Below, in pieces: positions 35,210 through 46,600 of a stretch of 64,000 nt of DNA (within the stretch, counting starts at the first letter, position 1; every line of letters starts with the position of its first letter). The position numbers and the translations under genes were made by a program. Below the pieces are notes generated by a model, which saw only the letters and a program-made list of their open reading frames with translations, had not been told where the DNA came from and ran no database searches. The DNA is from Acorus gramineus. Taxonomy: Eukaryota > Streptophyta > Magnoliopsida > Acorales > Acoraceae. The stretch spans positions 19,941,309 to 20,005,308 of the forward strand of contig CM060848.1 in NCBI GenBank assembly GCA_030737835.1, written 5' to 3'.

Positions 35210-36343
35210 AAGCTTGTCAACGGATTAGATATGTTAATGTATCCTAATCTAATAATTTGAATACGGATATTAATTTCGTATTTGAATATTTTTAGATAAT
35301 TGATATGTTTAAATATTATATTAATACTGATTTGGATAATCAAGTGATATATTTGAGAGATACAAAAATTAGAATTGAGATTTTAAGCTTTGATCTCCCT
35401 TTCAGATATTTAAAAACTCAATAGTAATATATAATATATCATGATTGTGATTAATTATACACGATAACAAATATAAATAATATATACTACAAACATATAC
35501 AATTATATATTTTATGTCTGATTTGGATATATTTTTTTTATCGAATATTGATATCCATATCCACGCTCTGAATACAACACAAATTTGAAATAGTTAGTGA
35601 AGAATTTTAAATGTTATAAGTTAAATTATTAATTTGTGTGATAAAATTTGAATTGTCTAATTTATATTTTTTTTAAAATATATTATTTTTATAGTTTCAT
35701 GATTTTATTATTTCTCTAACGTCTAACCTTATTTTGATTGTTCTAGTCTCTTTTGTGCTATGCGTAGATTGTTATGGAGATCGAATTTTTTAAAATAACA
35801 CAATTTTGTAATCAAACTCAAATCAAATTTGAATCAACCCGATCTTGGACCAAACCCAATTCAATTCGATATAACCCGCTTGAGTGCAACATTATGATTA
35901 ACTAGACTGGCTTGGGAACCTATGTTGAAGGCCTTGAAGCCCAACAGAGAAATGATGTACCCAGAGCAAAATCAGGAAAACATCCGTATCCGACATATAT
36001 TATAAATATATATAGAATTGTATTATATATTGTCCATATTGTTATCTTGTATGAATAATCATTAAAAAAATATATTATAATATTATTAAATTTTTAATGT
36101 ATGATATCTGAAAGAGATAATAAGTCTTAAAATCTTAATTTTAATTTTGATGTCTCTCTAAAATATCACTTGATTATTCAAATTAATGTTAATATTCAAG
36201 CATGTCAATTATCCGAAAAAAATATGTATTCGATCCGTATCCGAAGGGATCCGAATATGAAAATTAATATCCGTATCCGAATCTGAAAGTTAGGATATGG
36301 ATATTGGCATATCCGATCCGTATCCGTCCGATTGACAGGCTTA
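35210..36343. mobile_element. hAT-like non-autonomous element, about 1.1 kb
   Basis: The left end AAGCTTGTCAACGGATTAGATATG is mirrored by the right end CGGACGGATACG-type sequence ending in GATTGACAGGCTT. Sub-terminal GGATATTAATTTCG/GAATACGGATATT motifs are repeated in inverted orientation. No transposase frame. The right end abuts the solo LTR at 36346, so the target duplication cannot be recovered. A GGGTTGATTC-like block lies inside at about 35820-35890. Confidence 0.55.
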
Positions 36344-36345
36344 AC

Positions 36346-38819
36346 TGTAATAACCCGAATCCTCTTATCATGTTTATGCTAATATTTATATGTTTGGATT
36401 GCATAATAGAATAAGTTTATGCTAGTAGGCTTTTAATCTGTATTATCCCTGAACTCCTGCATTTGGTTTAATTTTGGATAAGCACCTTGGAGACATATTT
36501 AGGATTTGATGTAAACATATGAAGTCTTTATTTTTGAGTTAGTTTTCATATAAAATTAGTTTTGAATTATTTGGAGCTGTATTAGAAAAGGTATAGCTGT
36601 TTTACCGTTTCTGCCCTTAGAAGAAGAAATCACAAAGTCTTCTGTTCGTCGCTATTTTAAGTATAGTTGGAGGCTTCTTTTGATCTTGACCTAAACATAG
36701 AAGTTGTAGATATTTTCGTTATCTTTCTAACAGAAGTTGTATCATCTGAAGTAGACTTTCTTACGAGAAGTAATAGCGGTTCGAGTCGAGGCTGCACAGA
36801 TTTTAGTTGAAGGGCATTTTCATAATTTTGTGGAATCCAAAGTTTCATTTAAATAGGATAGTCGGTGGGGCTGGTTATATTTGGCGGAGGGAGAGCGTCT
36901 GAGGCCCATTGTTGGTTTGAATTAAAAAGGGGAAAATCAATGAAAATTTGAAAAAATTAGGAAAAGCTTATGTGAAATATTTTTTATGCTACACTGGGTA
37001 AGAATTCTTATTCTTTTCATAATTATTCTTCGTGTAGGGTTGTTCTATTTTAATTTTGAATTAAAAATTGTGATTTGGGGCTGAAATATGAATATGTTTT
37101 TGGGGTTGGATAAATAAGAATTAGAGAGTTATTTTTTATTGTGCTAACTTAGAGTTTGTAGTAGGGACATCGTATTTGTTTTGGGGGAACTGAGAGTTTT
37201 TTTTATTATTGAGGTTATATTTTAGTATCTGATTGAGATTATATTGTTATCAATGGATTCCTGTATGCATGGTTTAGGAGTTGGAATAAGATGAGTCCAA
37301 TTTGGGATTATAAATTGCGATGTAAGTGACCCGATTGATATTTGTTTGTTCCATACCATTTCATGCTTTATTGTTGTTGTCACAATTTTGTTTGCTGTTT
37401 GGGTTATTCGAGATTCTGTAATTGATTGAGATTCTGAATATTCATATCATTGGACTATGTATTTTGAGGTTTCATGGTATTCCTTATTTTGTGATCCTTT
37501 TTATATAGTCCATTATTGATCGTGAACTTATAATTGACTTGTTAGTATTGTGAGCCTTCTTTGATATTATTATATACATCCTAGTGATTTGTTGGCATCC
37601 TATGATCAGCGTGGTTGTGCTGTTCGACCATGGAGCCTTGTGGTGCACTTGATATCGCTGCTTCTTATATTACCTTTTTATTTGCTTGGAGTGGGATGAT
37701 CATAGACCTTACATTTGGGTTGAGGATTAGCTCTCCATGAGCCTGCATGAGTACGTACGAGTCCTTTAAGGGGGTAAGTTAATACCCTACCATGCCTGGA
37801 CGGCCGAGGGTTAGGTAGCGTTTTCCACGGTGGACGTTTCGAGGGCCACACACGAGGTTTGTGTGTTGTGGACATCTTGGACGGCGGGGGGCCAAGATGG
37901 GGTCATGTAGATGGTCAATCCTGTACTCTAGACGTTCGGGGGCTAGAGTTACAATTCCTTATCATTCAGATTGGGGTGATTCAACTTGAATTGTGATTTC
38001 AGGGTATTTGTTCTCAGTTCATTGGTGATGAACTTTGATGTTATTTGTTAGCCTTATCGGTTGTGATGTATGTTATTCTGAGCTATTTATTCCTCTTGGA
38101 TGGGTGAGTTTATCAGCAATGTTATTTCTGTTCTCTACTGATGACCATTCAGTGATTTCATTTGCTATTCATGCTTCGACCTGGTGTTTATTGAGATTAT
38201 TGAGTTTGATTCTGTTCTACTTTTGATGTCATATTTGGTTTCCATATGCGTGAAATGTCTAAGTTACTTACTGAGCATCTTTGCTCATTCCATTCTATTT
38301 CTCCTATTTTTGCAAAGTAAAGGCAGGGTTTTCGTGCGTTGGCTTTGTCTTCTTTTGGTGCTACGAATAGCTAGTGATAGGTATATATAGATGTATATAT
38401 TTTGATGTCTGGATCTCTACATGATTATTTTGGTGAGGCTGGTCTAGCGAACCATGCCATCTTCTTTTGGTGCTACGTATAGCTAGTGATAGGTATATAT
38501 AGATGTATATATTTTGATGTCTGGATCTGTACATGATTATTTTGGTGAGGCTGGTCTAGCGAACCATGCCTATGTTAAAATGCTCTGTATACATGGATGA
38601 CTGTATATGAGGTGTGTTAGATGCTCTGTTGACTGCTTAAACTTTCCTGGGTGAGTTTATATAGGTGATTATATATATCTTGTTGATTATATGTTATTCC
38701 ACGGTGGTTATCATATGTGATTTTGTAGGATGGATATTTCGATGGTTAAAAGAAAAATGTGTGAGTTTTTGAGAAAAGTGACGCCCACGTGTCGGTGGCT
38801 TGGGACGCGGGCCGTCACA
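36346..38819 (+). mobile_element. Solo LTR, Ty3/gypsy Del/Tekay-like
   Basis: About 2.47 kb from TGTAATAACCCGAATCC to GGGACGCGGGCCGTCACA, matching the TGTAATACCC...GGGCCGTGACA pattern of Del/Tekay LTRs. No primer-binding site follows (GACACACTTCTC), so no internal region is attached. Flanking pentamers TTAAC and GACAC do not match, so the target duplication is absent or my ends are off. Orientation is taken from the ends. Confidence 0.65.
38348..38571. repeat. 112-bp tandem duplication in the solo LTR
   Basis: Two adjacent units begin TCTTCTTTTGGTGCTACG at 38348 and 38460 and end AACCATGCC. They differ at only a few positions (for example CTACGAATAG versus CTACGTATAG), implying a fairly recent event. 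Each contains TATATAGATGTATATATTTTG. Confidence 0.85.
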
Positions 38820-40840
38820 GACACACTTCTCTACAATTCCCCTTGCAATCTTCAATATAATTTTTTATATATATATATGGCATTATAAAAATAAAATATA
38901 CACTCGAATGAATTGAATGCATATCTTTTTGTACTTTATTAATTTAGAATATACTAGCCTAACATTTTTAGGTAAAAACCTACATAGCAAGAGGTATTTT
39001 TTAGATTGGAAAATGATATACTCAGTCACATTCACCAACCAAAACTCGGACATCAAATGTTTTCATTTTTTTTTAAATAGCAAACATCATCTAATAAGGT
39101 ATATGCATTGATAAAAGTGAATATTGCTCTATTTCAAGTTGAATGAATCCATTTTTAATAAGTATAAGAAAAATTTAGTGAGATATATACATCATCTAAC
39201 GAGGTATATGCTTCACTGAATCTGTAATGAGGCATATAGGTATGTGTTTAAGACTGAGAAAAAAATTGAGTATAACAACACTCATTTAGATTGTATGTCA
39301 CGAGATTAAAAGCATGATAAAACTGTGCACCAAAAAAAAGTTGCCCTAGTTGATGAATGTAGATTTTTGACCTAATATGATTTTTTTTCATATGATTCTG
39401 TTATGAGGAGGGTTATCCGCATAAATGCCAAAAAATAATTCAATTTTAACAAAATGTATTGAGTATCAGACATCTAAAAATGTTGAAACTGGTTTATAAC
39501 GTTCCAATATTACATGTGTGATATTGTTTGCTTTGTCCGTCGATTCACAGCTTTAAAATGCATCAGAGCGTGTAAATTTATATGGGATTCAAAAATATAG
39601 ATTTTGAAATAAAGATGTAATTTCATTTTAATAAATATACATGAAATATACACATTTTTTTGACAAAGTAGTGTTATAAACTAAGTAGAATTCATACACA
39701 CAAGTATACATAAACAAAGTACACAAGCATATAGAAGAGAAGTAGAAAAAGATTCTTATTCACTATTTGTTGGGTGGAATTTAATTTCAAGTATTTTTTT
39801 AGTCGTCTAATTTTAGGTCTCTCAACCAGAAATACAACCCAGGTTAATCGTTATATTTTTTCCATGTCTGTATGTACAGGCTATGATGAATCGATGTATA
39901 TATCATAATAGTACACAAAGTGCATAAAATAAAATGGATAAAAAGATTCAAATGGGATAAACAATGAGACGGGAGGAAAATAAACAAATTATATCACTGT
40001 TAGCTTGGAGATATATCAAGTTTTAGAAAAGGGCTTACGCATGCGACTATCTTATCGTTATGGCGATAGGGAAATGGTACCATCTATTTTCATTCCTCAA
40101 AAACTCTTTGCATGTCCTTTATGTTTGCACACCCACCAAGTTATGAATATATATATATAATTTAAATCTCTTTTTTTTAAACCCTTGACTTTGGGGGGGG
40201 GGGGGGGGGGGTTGTTTCGTGGTGATGGCTTTGATCTTGGAGGAGGGGGAGGGGTGGTGAAGGTGACGGAGGTTGGCGGTGATGCCAATGATCAGAGAAG
40301 GTGGGACAAGATGAGGCTGATGAGGTCTGCGGCAGGGCAGATGGTGTGGTGGTGTATTTTGGTGAGGGAGTGTAAATCAATTAGTGTTGAATGGATCGTA
40401 TATTTTTTTATCTATAGAAGAGTAAAAAAAAATATTATATTCAGTCTATTTCACAATAAAAAAAAATATATTTTTTTTATTTTTTTTAAAAAATCATATA
40501 CATTATCTAATGACTTGAATTATTATATTATTTATAAAAATTATAAATTTTTTTAGTAAGATATATATATCTCCTTTTTATAGTGAATGAATGAAACTAA
40601 CAAGGTACGTGGTGGTAGTGGATTATCCATCCTGACCCGATATTCTCTACCCGGGACCGTGACCGTCCCGTCAACGTAACCCCGAGAACACGCTTCTTCA
40701 ACGTTCCTTGTTCTAGAAGCTCCACAACAAATTTATGAAGGCGCGTTAAAACCGAGGTCCCATACCTTGTAGGCTTGTACTACCGCCTCTTATTCCGGTC
40801 TCAATTCAGGATTGCAGTCGCCCAGAATAGCGTCTCTGCT
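38820..40840. other. Spacer with dispersed repeat and G19 tract
   Basis: Holds a copy of the dispersed repeat family (about 39005-39290), AT-rich sequence and a run of 19 G at 40193-40211 followed by a GGTGATGG-rich stretch to about 40350. The minus-strand peptide there is Pro/His/Ser-rich and belongs to no family I know. Confidence 0.4.
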
Positions 40841-40846
40841 TTCTCA

Positions 40847-40852
40847 CGTGCG
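40847..40852. promoter_or_regulatory. G-box CACGTG upstream of the SRPP-like gene
   Basis: CACGTG about 500 bases before the start codon, and a related CCACGTCA at 41153-41160. Such elements are bound by bZIP/bHLH factors and are common in ABA- or stress-responsive promoters. Regulation is inferred only. Confidence 0.35.
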
Positions 40853-41213
40853 AAACTCAGGCACCCGTGCCAAAAATAAATAAATCAAGACCATCGTTTA
40901 CCGTGCCAATGACAGGTGTCATCTTCTGGCGCAATCTTGACTCGTGTCGTATTATTAACTTTAGTTAAATTCGCGAGCAGACCTTCGCCTCGAAGAGATC
41001 TCCATTGGAACCTTTCCTCCGCACTGCGTTCCACTCCCTTTACACCTCCCAATCAAACCACTAATCACGGTCCATGTGAAACTCATTAAAACCCACCGAA
41101 GGTTCAACACAACGAGACCCTCTCTATGAAGTCATCAACCCTCCTGATTCATCCACGTCACACCACGCCTCTCATCACAGACGTCCGATCGAACGCCAGA
41201 AATAAACGTCACC

Positions 41214-41223
41214 CTATAAATAG
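41214..41223 (+). promoter_or_regulatory. TATA box of the SRPP-like gene
   Basis: CTATAAATAG, a near-ideal plant TATA box, about 130 bases before the ATG at 41353. This predicts a leader of about 100 bases. Confidence 0.7.
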
Positions 41224-41352
41224 ACGCGTCCGTTGCGAAGTCCAACCCGTCTTGAAATTTCGTTTTATTCGGTTCCCAAATCAAACAATCAGTCAATTTT
41301 AGGGTTTTATTTTTGTTCTTCCCCAAAAAACATTCCTTTCGACGATTCGGCA

Positions 41353-42043
41353 ATGGCGGACGAGAATCAGAAGATCCAAATCGTAAGATCCGATTGATTT
41401 GTTGTTAGGGTTTCTTGTGTGGAATTGTTTCTGATGCGAATCGTGTTTTAATTTTGTGAAGGATGAGGAGGAGACGAAGCTGAAGTACCTCGATTTCGTC
41501 CACGTGGCGGCGATGCAGACCGTCATCTACCTCTACAGCGTGTACTCGTACGCGAAGGAGAACTCCGGACCTCTGAAGCCCGGGGTTCAGACGGTCGAGG
41601 GGACCGTCAAGACCGTCGTCGGCCCCGTCTACGAGAGGCTCCACGACGTCCCGTACGGGCTCCTCCGCTTCGCCGACCGGAAAGTCGACGAGTCGGTGAG
41701 CGGGATCGAGAGGCGCGTGCCGGAGGCGGTGAAGGGGGTGGCGACGGAGGTGAAGAGGGCGGGCGTGGTGGGGACGGCCAAGTCGGCCGTGGCCAGGTAC
41801 GAGCCGGCGGCGGAGAGGTGCGCGGCGACGGCGTGGAGGGCGCTGAACCGGCTACCGGTGGTCCCGCAGGTGGCGCAGGTGGTGGTGCCGACGGCGGCGC
41901 ACTGGGCGGAGAGGTACAACGAGGTGGTGTGCCGATCGGCGGAGAGGGGTTTCGCGGTTTCGGCGTACATGCCGCTGGTGCCCACCGAGCGCATCGCGAA
42001 GGTGTTCGGGGCGGAGGGGGGTGAAGGTGTGACCGCCCAGTGA
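41353..42043 (+). CDS. REF/SRPP-like protein (rubber elongation factor family)
   Basis: Two exons, 41353-41382 and 41462-42043 (donor ATC|GTAAGA, acceptor GTGAAG|GAT), giving 203 residues starting MADENQKIQI. The core LKYLDFVHVAAMQ, YAKENSGPLKPGVQTVEGTV, VVGPVYERLHDVPYGLLRFADRKVDES is the REF/SRPP domain. In species without rubber these proteins coat lipid droplets and are linked to stress tolerance and growth. The second half is a chain of amphipathic helices (RYEPAAERCAATAWRALNRLP). Almost every codon ends in G or C, unlike the other genes here. It has its own TATA box. Which family member it is cannot be told from the sequence alone. Confidence 0.92.
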
Positions 42044-43605
42044 AGGTTTTTCGGTTGGTCATGGTAGTGGTTGTGGGTTGGGTCAAGTCTTCTCGTCGTA
42101 TATGTAATATGAATCTTTGATTTTTGTTGGTGTTACTTGTGTAATAATGCGTTCTGATTTGTTTTCATGGATTTTGGGGATTTCAGTATATGGTGTTCTG
42201 AACTTCTAATGTGTGTGATGGTTCAACTGGATTTAAAACTATAATTATAATAAAAATATTAATGATCAACACTAAATAAAAATATATGAAAAATATTTTT
42301 TAAAAAAATTTGCATATAAATTTTATTTAGTATGGTAACATGATTTTTGACATATAAAATCTAAATTTTTATTTCATCTCATATTTTATTAAATAATTAA
42401 TAAAAAAAATTTATAATAAAGAATAGTGGGATTTATTTGGTTCACTTCTGTTTGTTCAGAATTTTAAAAATTTATTAAGGTATACATTTGTCAAATGATA
42501 TATTACATAAAAGGGAACGGGATACTTCCAAAACTAGTTAGATGGGAACAAGATACAACACTAGTTAAGACTTGATTGTGCATAACTATTGTGATTTTAA
42601 TATTTTGTCATCAAACTCTTTATTTAAATAGTACTCACATGTAATATTTGATGGTCATGAGATAATCAAATTATCTAACTAACATTAAACTTTAACCCAA
42701 TAAAGAGTTTGATGACAAAATAACTCAAAATATTATTTTTTGTACCCTTTGTATCCTCACACTTGTATTTTAATTACTAAAAATACTGATAACAAGATCA
42801 ACCTTTTTCTAAAATACAAAAATGAAATATTTAAGAGTTATGGAAGGAAGAACGAACCACCCTGTATCAAAATGACTGAATATATTCTACATTGTATGAA
42901 AATAAGATAAATGAGTTGACTGAACATATATGCTTTTTCAAAAGGTGGAACAGAAAAGACCGGCCGTACCAGTACATACACCCATTTATACACGCAGTCT
43001 TTAATGCATTCTTGATACAATCTCATTTGTATGCAGCACCAGTTATACATATATATAGTTAGATGAATTATTATGTGATTTATATATATATTTTTTTTCA
43101 TGTAACTGTTACTTCATCTAATTAGAAGTAATCAGTTAGGTTTACAATAAAATCAAAGAATTCTATCGGTCCAATTGAAGTACCAATGCAAGATTGACCT
43201 CAATAAATAAATAAAAAAGAATAGCAGAAGCCTGTTCCTCATATAAATAAAATAAATAAATTGTTAAAATTAAACTAAAGATATAGAACACTTAACTCAT
43301 TGGCTTTAAAAAATGATTTTTTAATGAAATATAGAATAAAAAAAGAAAAAGTGATTATAAATAAAGGTGCTGCCTGATTTCTAGATTACTAGCAAAAAAT
43401 GAAACATTATGAATATAGATTTGAATAGCTTCATGGATAACTTAGTGACCACCCATAATCAATGGAAACATGTTATACCTGACATGGAATCCATAATCAG
43501 TGTTTTGACAAACGCATGCAATTCATGGACCATCTTTGGGGAGGACTTATTGTACAGATACCAACAATGCCAATGTAAAACTGACTAACTTGTGCTTTTA
43601 AAACT
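42044..43605. other. Convergent spacer between SRPP-like gene and PRMT4
   Basis: The 3' flanks of two convergent genes, AT-rich. A short inverted pair at about 42605-42635 and 42700-42720 (CATCAAACTCTTTATT / AATAAAGAGTTTGATG) brackets about 100 bases and could form a hairpin. Nothing else is recognised. Confidence 0.4.
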
Positions 43606-46600
43606 CTACTGATTCAACATGAGATCAATGTCGAGAGGTGGTGACTGTTGCAGGGAGTCCGGCCCTGGAAAATTGTTAGATGGAAGGGCGGTTTCCTGGG
43701 GTTTCGAAGAGAAAGAACCAGGTCAACAACATAATTGCTAGAAAACTGAATGAAAGTAGAAACTGTTCTAACGCAATTACGCAAACATGAGTGACAGATA
43801 CTCCTTTAGGTTCAGAATTGGCTACTTCACTAGTCGCGTATAATGGATTCTCCGAGATTCAGACGGCTTACCTGTGTATTTATTAGCTGGTTTGATTGCT
43901 GATCCTGCGGCCACGTATAGGGTTGGGACATCCGGTAGTATGGTTCCTTGAGGTCGAGCTTACATGAAGATGTCTGGATAATCCCTCCTTGTTGGGCTCC
44001 GGGTCCCCACATTTTCGCTGAGGAATGATTTGAAGCGTGCGTTATGATTTTGATGTTAGAGATTCAGACTAATTGTCATAATGGATTTTGCTTTTGTAAT
44101 TTTTAGATAATCGATTCAAAGTTTCAAACGGGTATTTTTTTTATTTGATTTGAGAGTAGCATATTCAGAATAGATTGTTTTAGTCAATTTAGAGCATAAG
44201 GTGTTCCTGAAAATGGGGTTTAAAAGAGCCTAAAAATAAACTTTGTAGTAGCATAAATGCTAACCTGACATCGTCAAGTAGATTGTGTAGCTTTGGGCAC
44301 TGTGAGCTACCATGCGGAGATTCCCAGTTATTTCTTGACCGGCCATTACATATATTGGCTGAGTGAGAACACATCTTAGTTGGTACCAGTGAGTTGTGGG
44401 TGTGCCCGGAGCAGTTGTGAGCCACCGTTGGACAGAACTGCAAGATCAATAAGTAACAAATTGCAAGGTCAATAAAAATCATGTGATTGGTAATTGAGAT
44501 GGTGGTCAGCCATTTATAACAGGAGCATATAATGACTGTTGAGTACTTGAAACTGATATATACATCATAAAAAACAATTTGAGTATTTCTGTGTAAAAAA
44601 TTGGGATCCAGCTGAAGGGAATAGTACTCAGCAAACTAAAGCCCGCAGTATGCATAAATACGTCTATGACATCATGGTCATGAATAGATCATAGTCAAAC
44701 TGGGAGGTATGACCCGTAGTTATCACTCATTACTTGTTTTCCCCTTTCTCCATTGCTTATAGTTGTAAATATTTAGTGTATTAGGAAAAGTAAGCTTGCT
44801 AATACCAACCAAAAACAAAAAAAACAAACAAACAAACAAACATAAGCTTGTTAATGGATTGGGGACTTGCTGCGGGGAGCCTAGCAATGATAGCAACAAC
44901 CTGTCAGTTGAGTGGATAAGTAGACTTGTAAGCACAAAGCAAGTTGGTGGAATAATGAAAAATCCAACAATGCAGTCCCTGATTGGATTACAGATGATCA
45001 TTGAAAAAGACAGAGAAACGATTATCCAACCGAGATAGTTCAGTAGTTAATCTTGAAAATACTTGGGTGGTCAAGTTCAGTTACCTTCCATCGAACAAGA
45101 CATCAAACCAGCATGCCAATCCATGCACCCTGGTACCAGCAGAGGCCACGAAATTCAGTGGGATATCAATCTCATAAAGCTCTTCTTCCTGAACAATGGA
45201 AAATATGATACACATAAAGTTGATTACTAAGAAGCATCAAATGCCAACTACATAAAATAATATCATATTTCCATGAATATCATGGAAATGGTAAAAATCT
45301 AATAATGAGGAAAGAGGGAAGGAAATTGAGCCACTTAACTGTTGAGTAGTTCATATGACACATAAGAATGATTGCAGTACAGAAATATTTATATATAATA
45401 AATATTCAAAATCATCTTTGTCAATGACAAATCAGCCTCTATGAAAGTCAGATGAAAATTAGTAAAGAAAGGACATCAACTGGTACCTTTATGCGAGTAA
45501 AGTCTAAGGTGTGAAATATAGCTGGAGCAACCAGTAGTCTTGGATCGAATGCATCAACCACAGGCTACAGTAGAAAATTTACAAAAAAGAAGAGCAACTT
45601 AGGATTTTTTTTTCTCACAAAAACAAATGAAATGCATAATTTCAGAAGGTTGAACATTTACTGGCACGTGGGCATACTGAAGTAATTGATTAGACAAGTA
45701 GAAAAATAAGAATATACAGAAAAGTATTTATATTGTACAAGTTGTTAGAAAATATAATTAGTTGGAGAGACTTGCAAATCAGTTACATCCAGATATTACC
45801 ATTTAGACAATGGCTATGAATAGCTTCAATTTATTTATCATAAAAAGAGAGTGCAGAAAGAAAATGTCACTCACTCAGGCTGTAAATCTTTCCAGGTAAT
45901 TCCAACTATATCCATTATCTCAATGTGGATTGTAGTATCCAGCAAATATGGGTTTTGGGGTATTTTGAGTAAGGGGAACCAAGAAAAGAGAAGAAATGTG
46001 AAATGACACAAAATCACCAAATGGACTTCAAAACTTGACTGCCCCTCTCCCACTTGCATGTGCATCCCATATTCTGATGTGATAGTACAGATACAAAAGC
46101 TAAACTTGTCAATAATTTTCACATTGTTTGCTATAATACTTTCTGAATTTTCTCAAATCCAGGAGAACAGCCAATTTTTCACCTGTTCGCTCCCCTGTTA
46201 CCACTAGGATGCTTGCCATATCGATGAAATTCCACACTTCTCTCAACAACCCCCCCCCCCCCCCCCCACAAATTTTAAAAAAAGCAGATTTGGAGCTTGT
46301 AGCACACTAATATTTAAAATAAGCAAGTCGAAATGACACTCAAGCATGGATAAGTTAGAATATTTATCAATAAGCATGCTGATTGTATTCTACTACAAGT
46401 TGTAGTCGACTTACAAATCCTGTGAGAAAATAAAAATGAAAATGAAAAAAAAAAAACCATGACAAACATGTACTTTGAAATATTTCAGAATCGAGATGTA
46501 ATATAGACCTGAGAAAAATATCCTTGAGAAGCAGAGCCATACAAAGGTGTAAGATCAACACCATAATAACTTTGCTGCTGCCAGAACAGGGCCTAAAGAA

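Noticed and set aside
36346-38819. Full-length LTR retrotransposon
   Set aside because: No primer-binding site, polypurine tract, coding region or second LTR next to it; treated as a solo LTR.
41607-42086. Pro/Arg/Thr-rich minus-strand frame
   Set aside because: Shadow of the high-GC SRPP-like exon.
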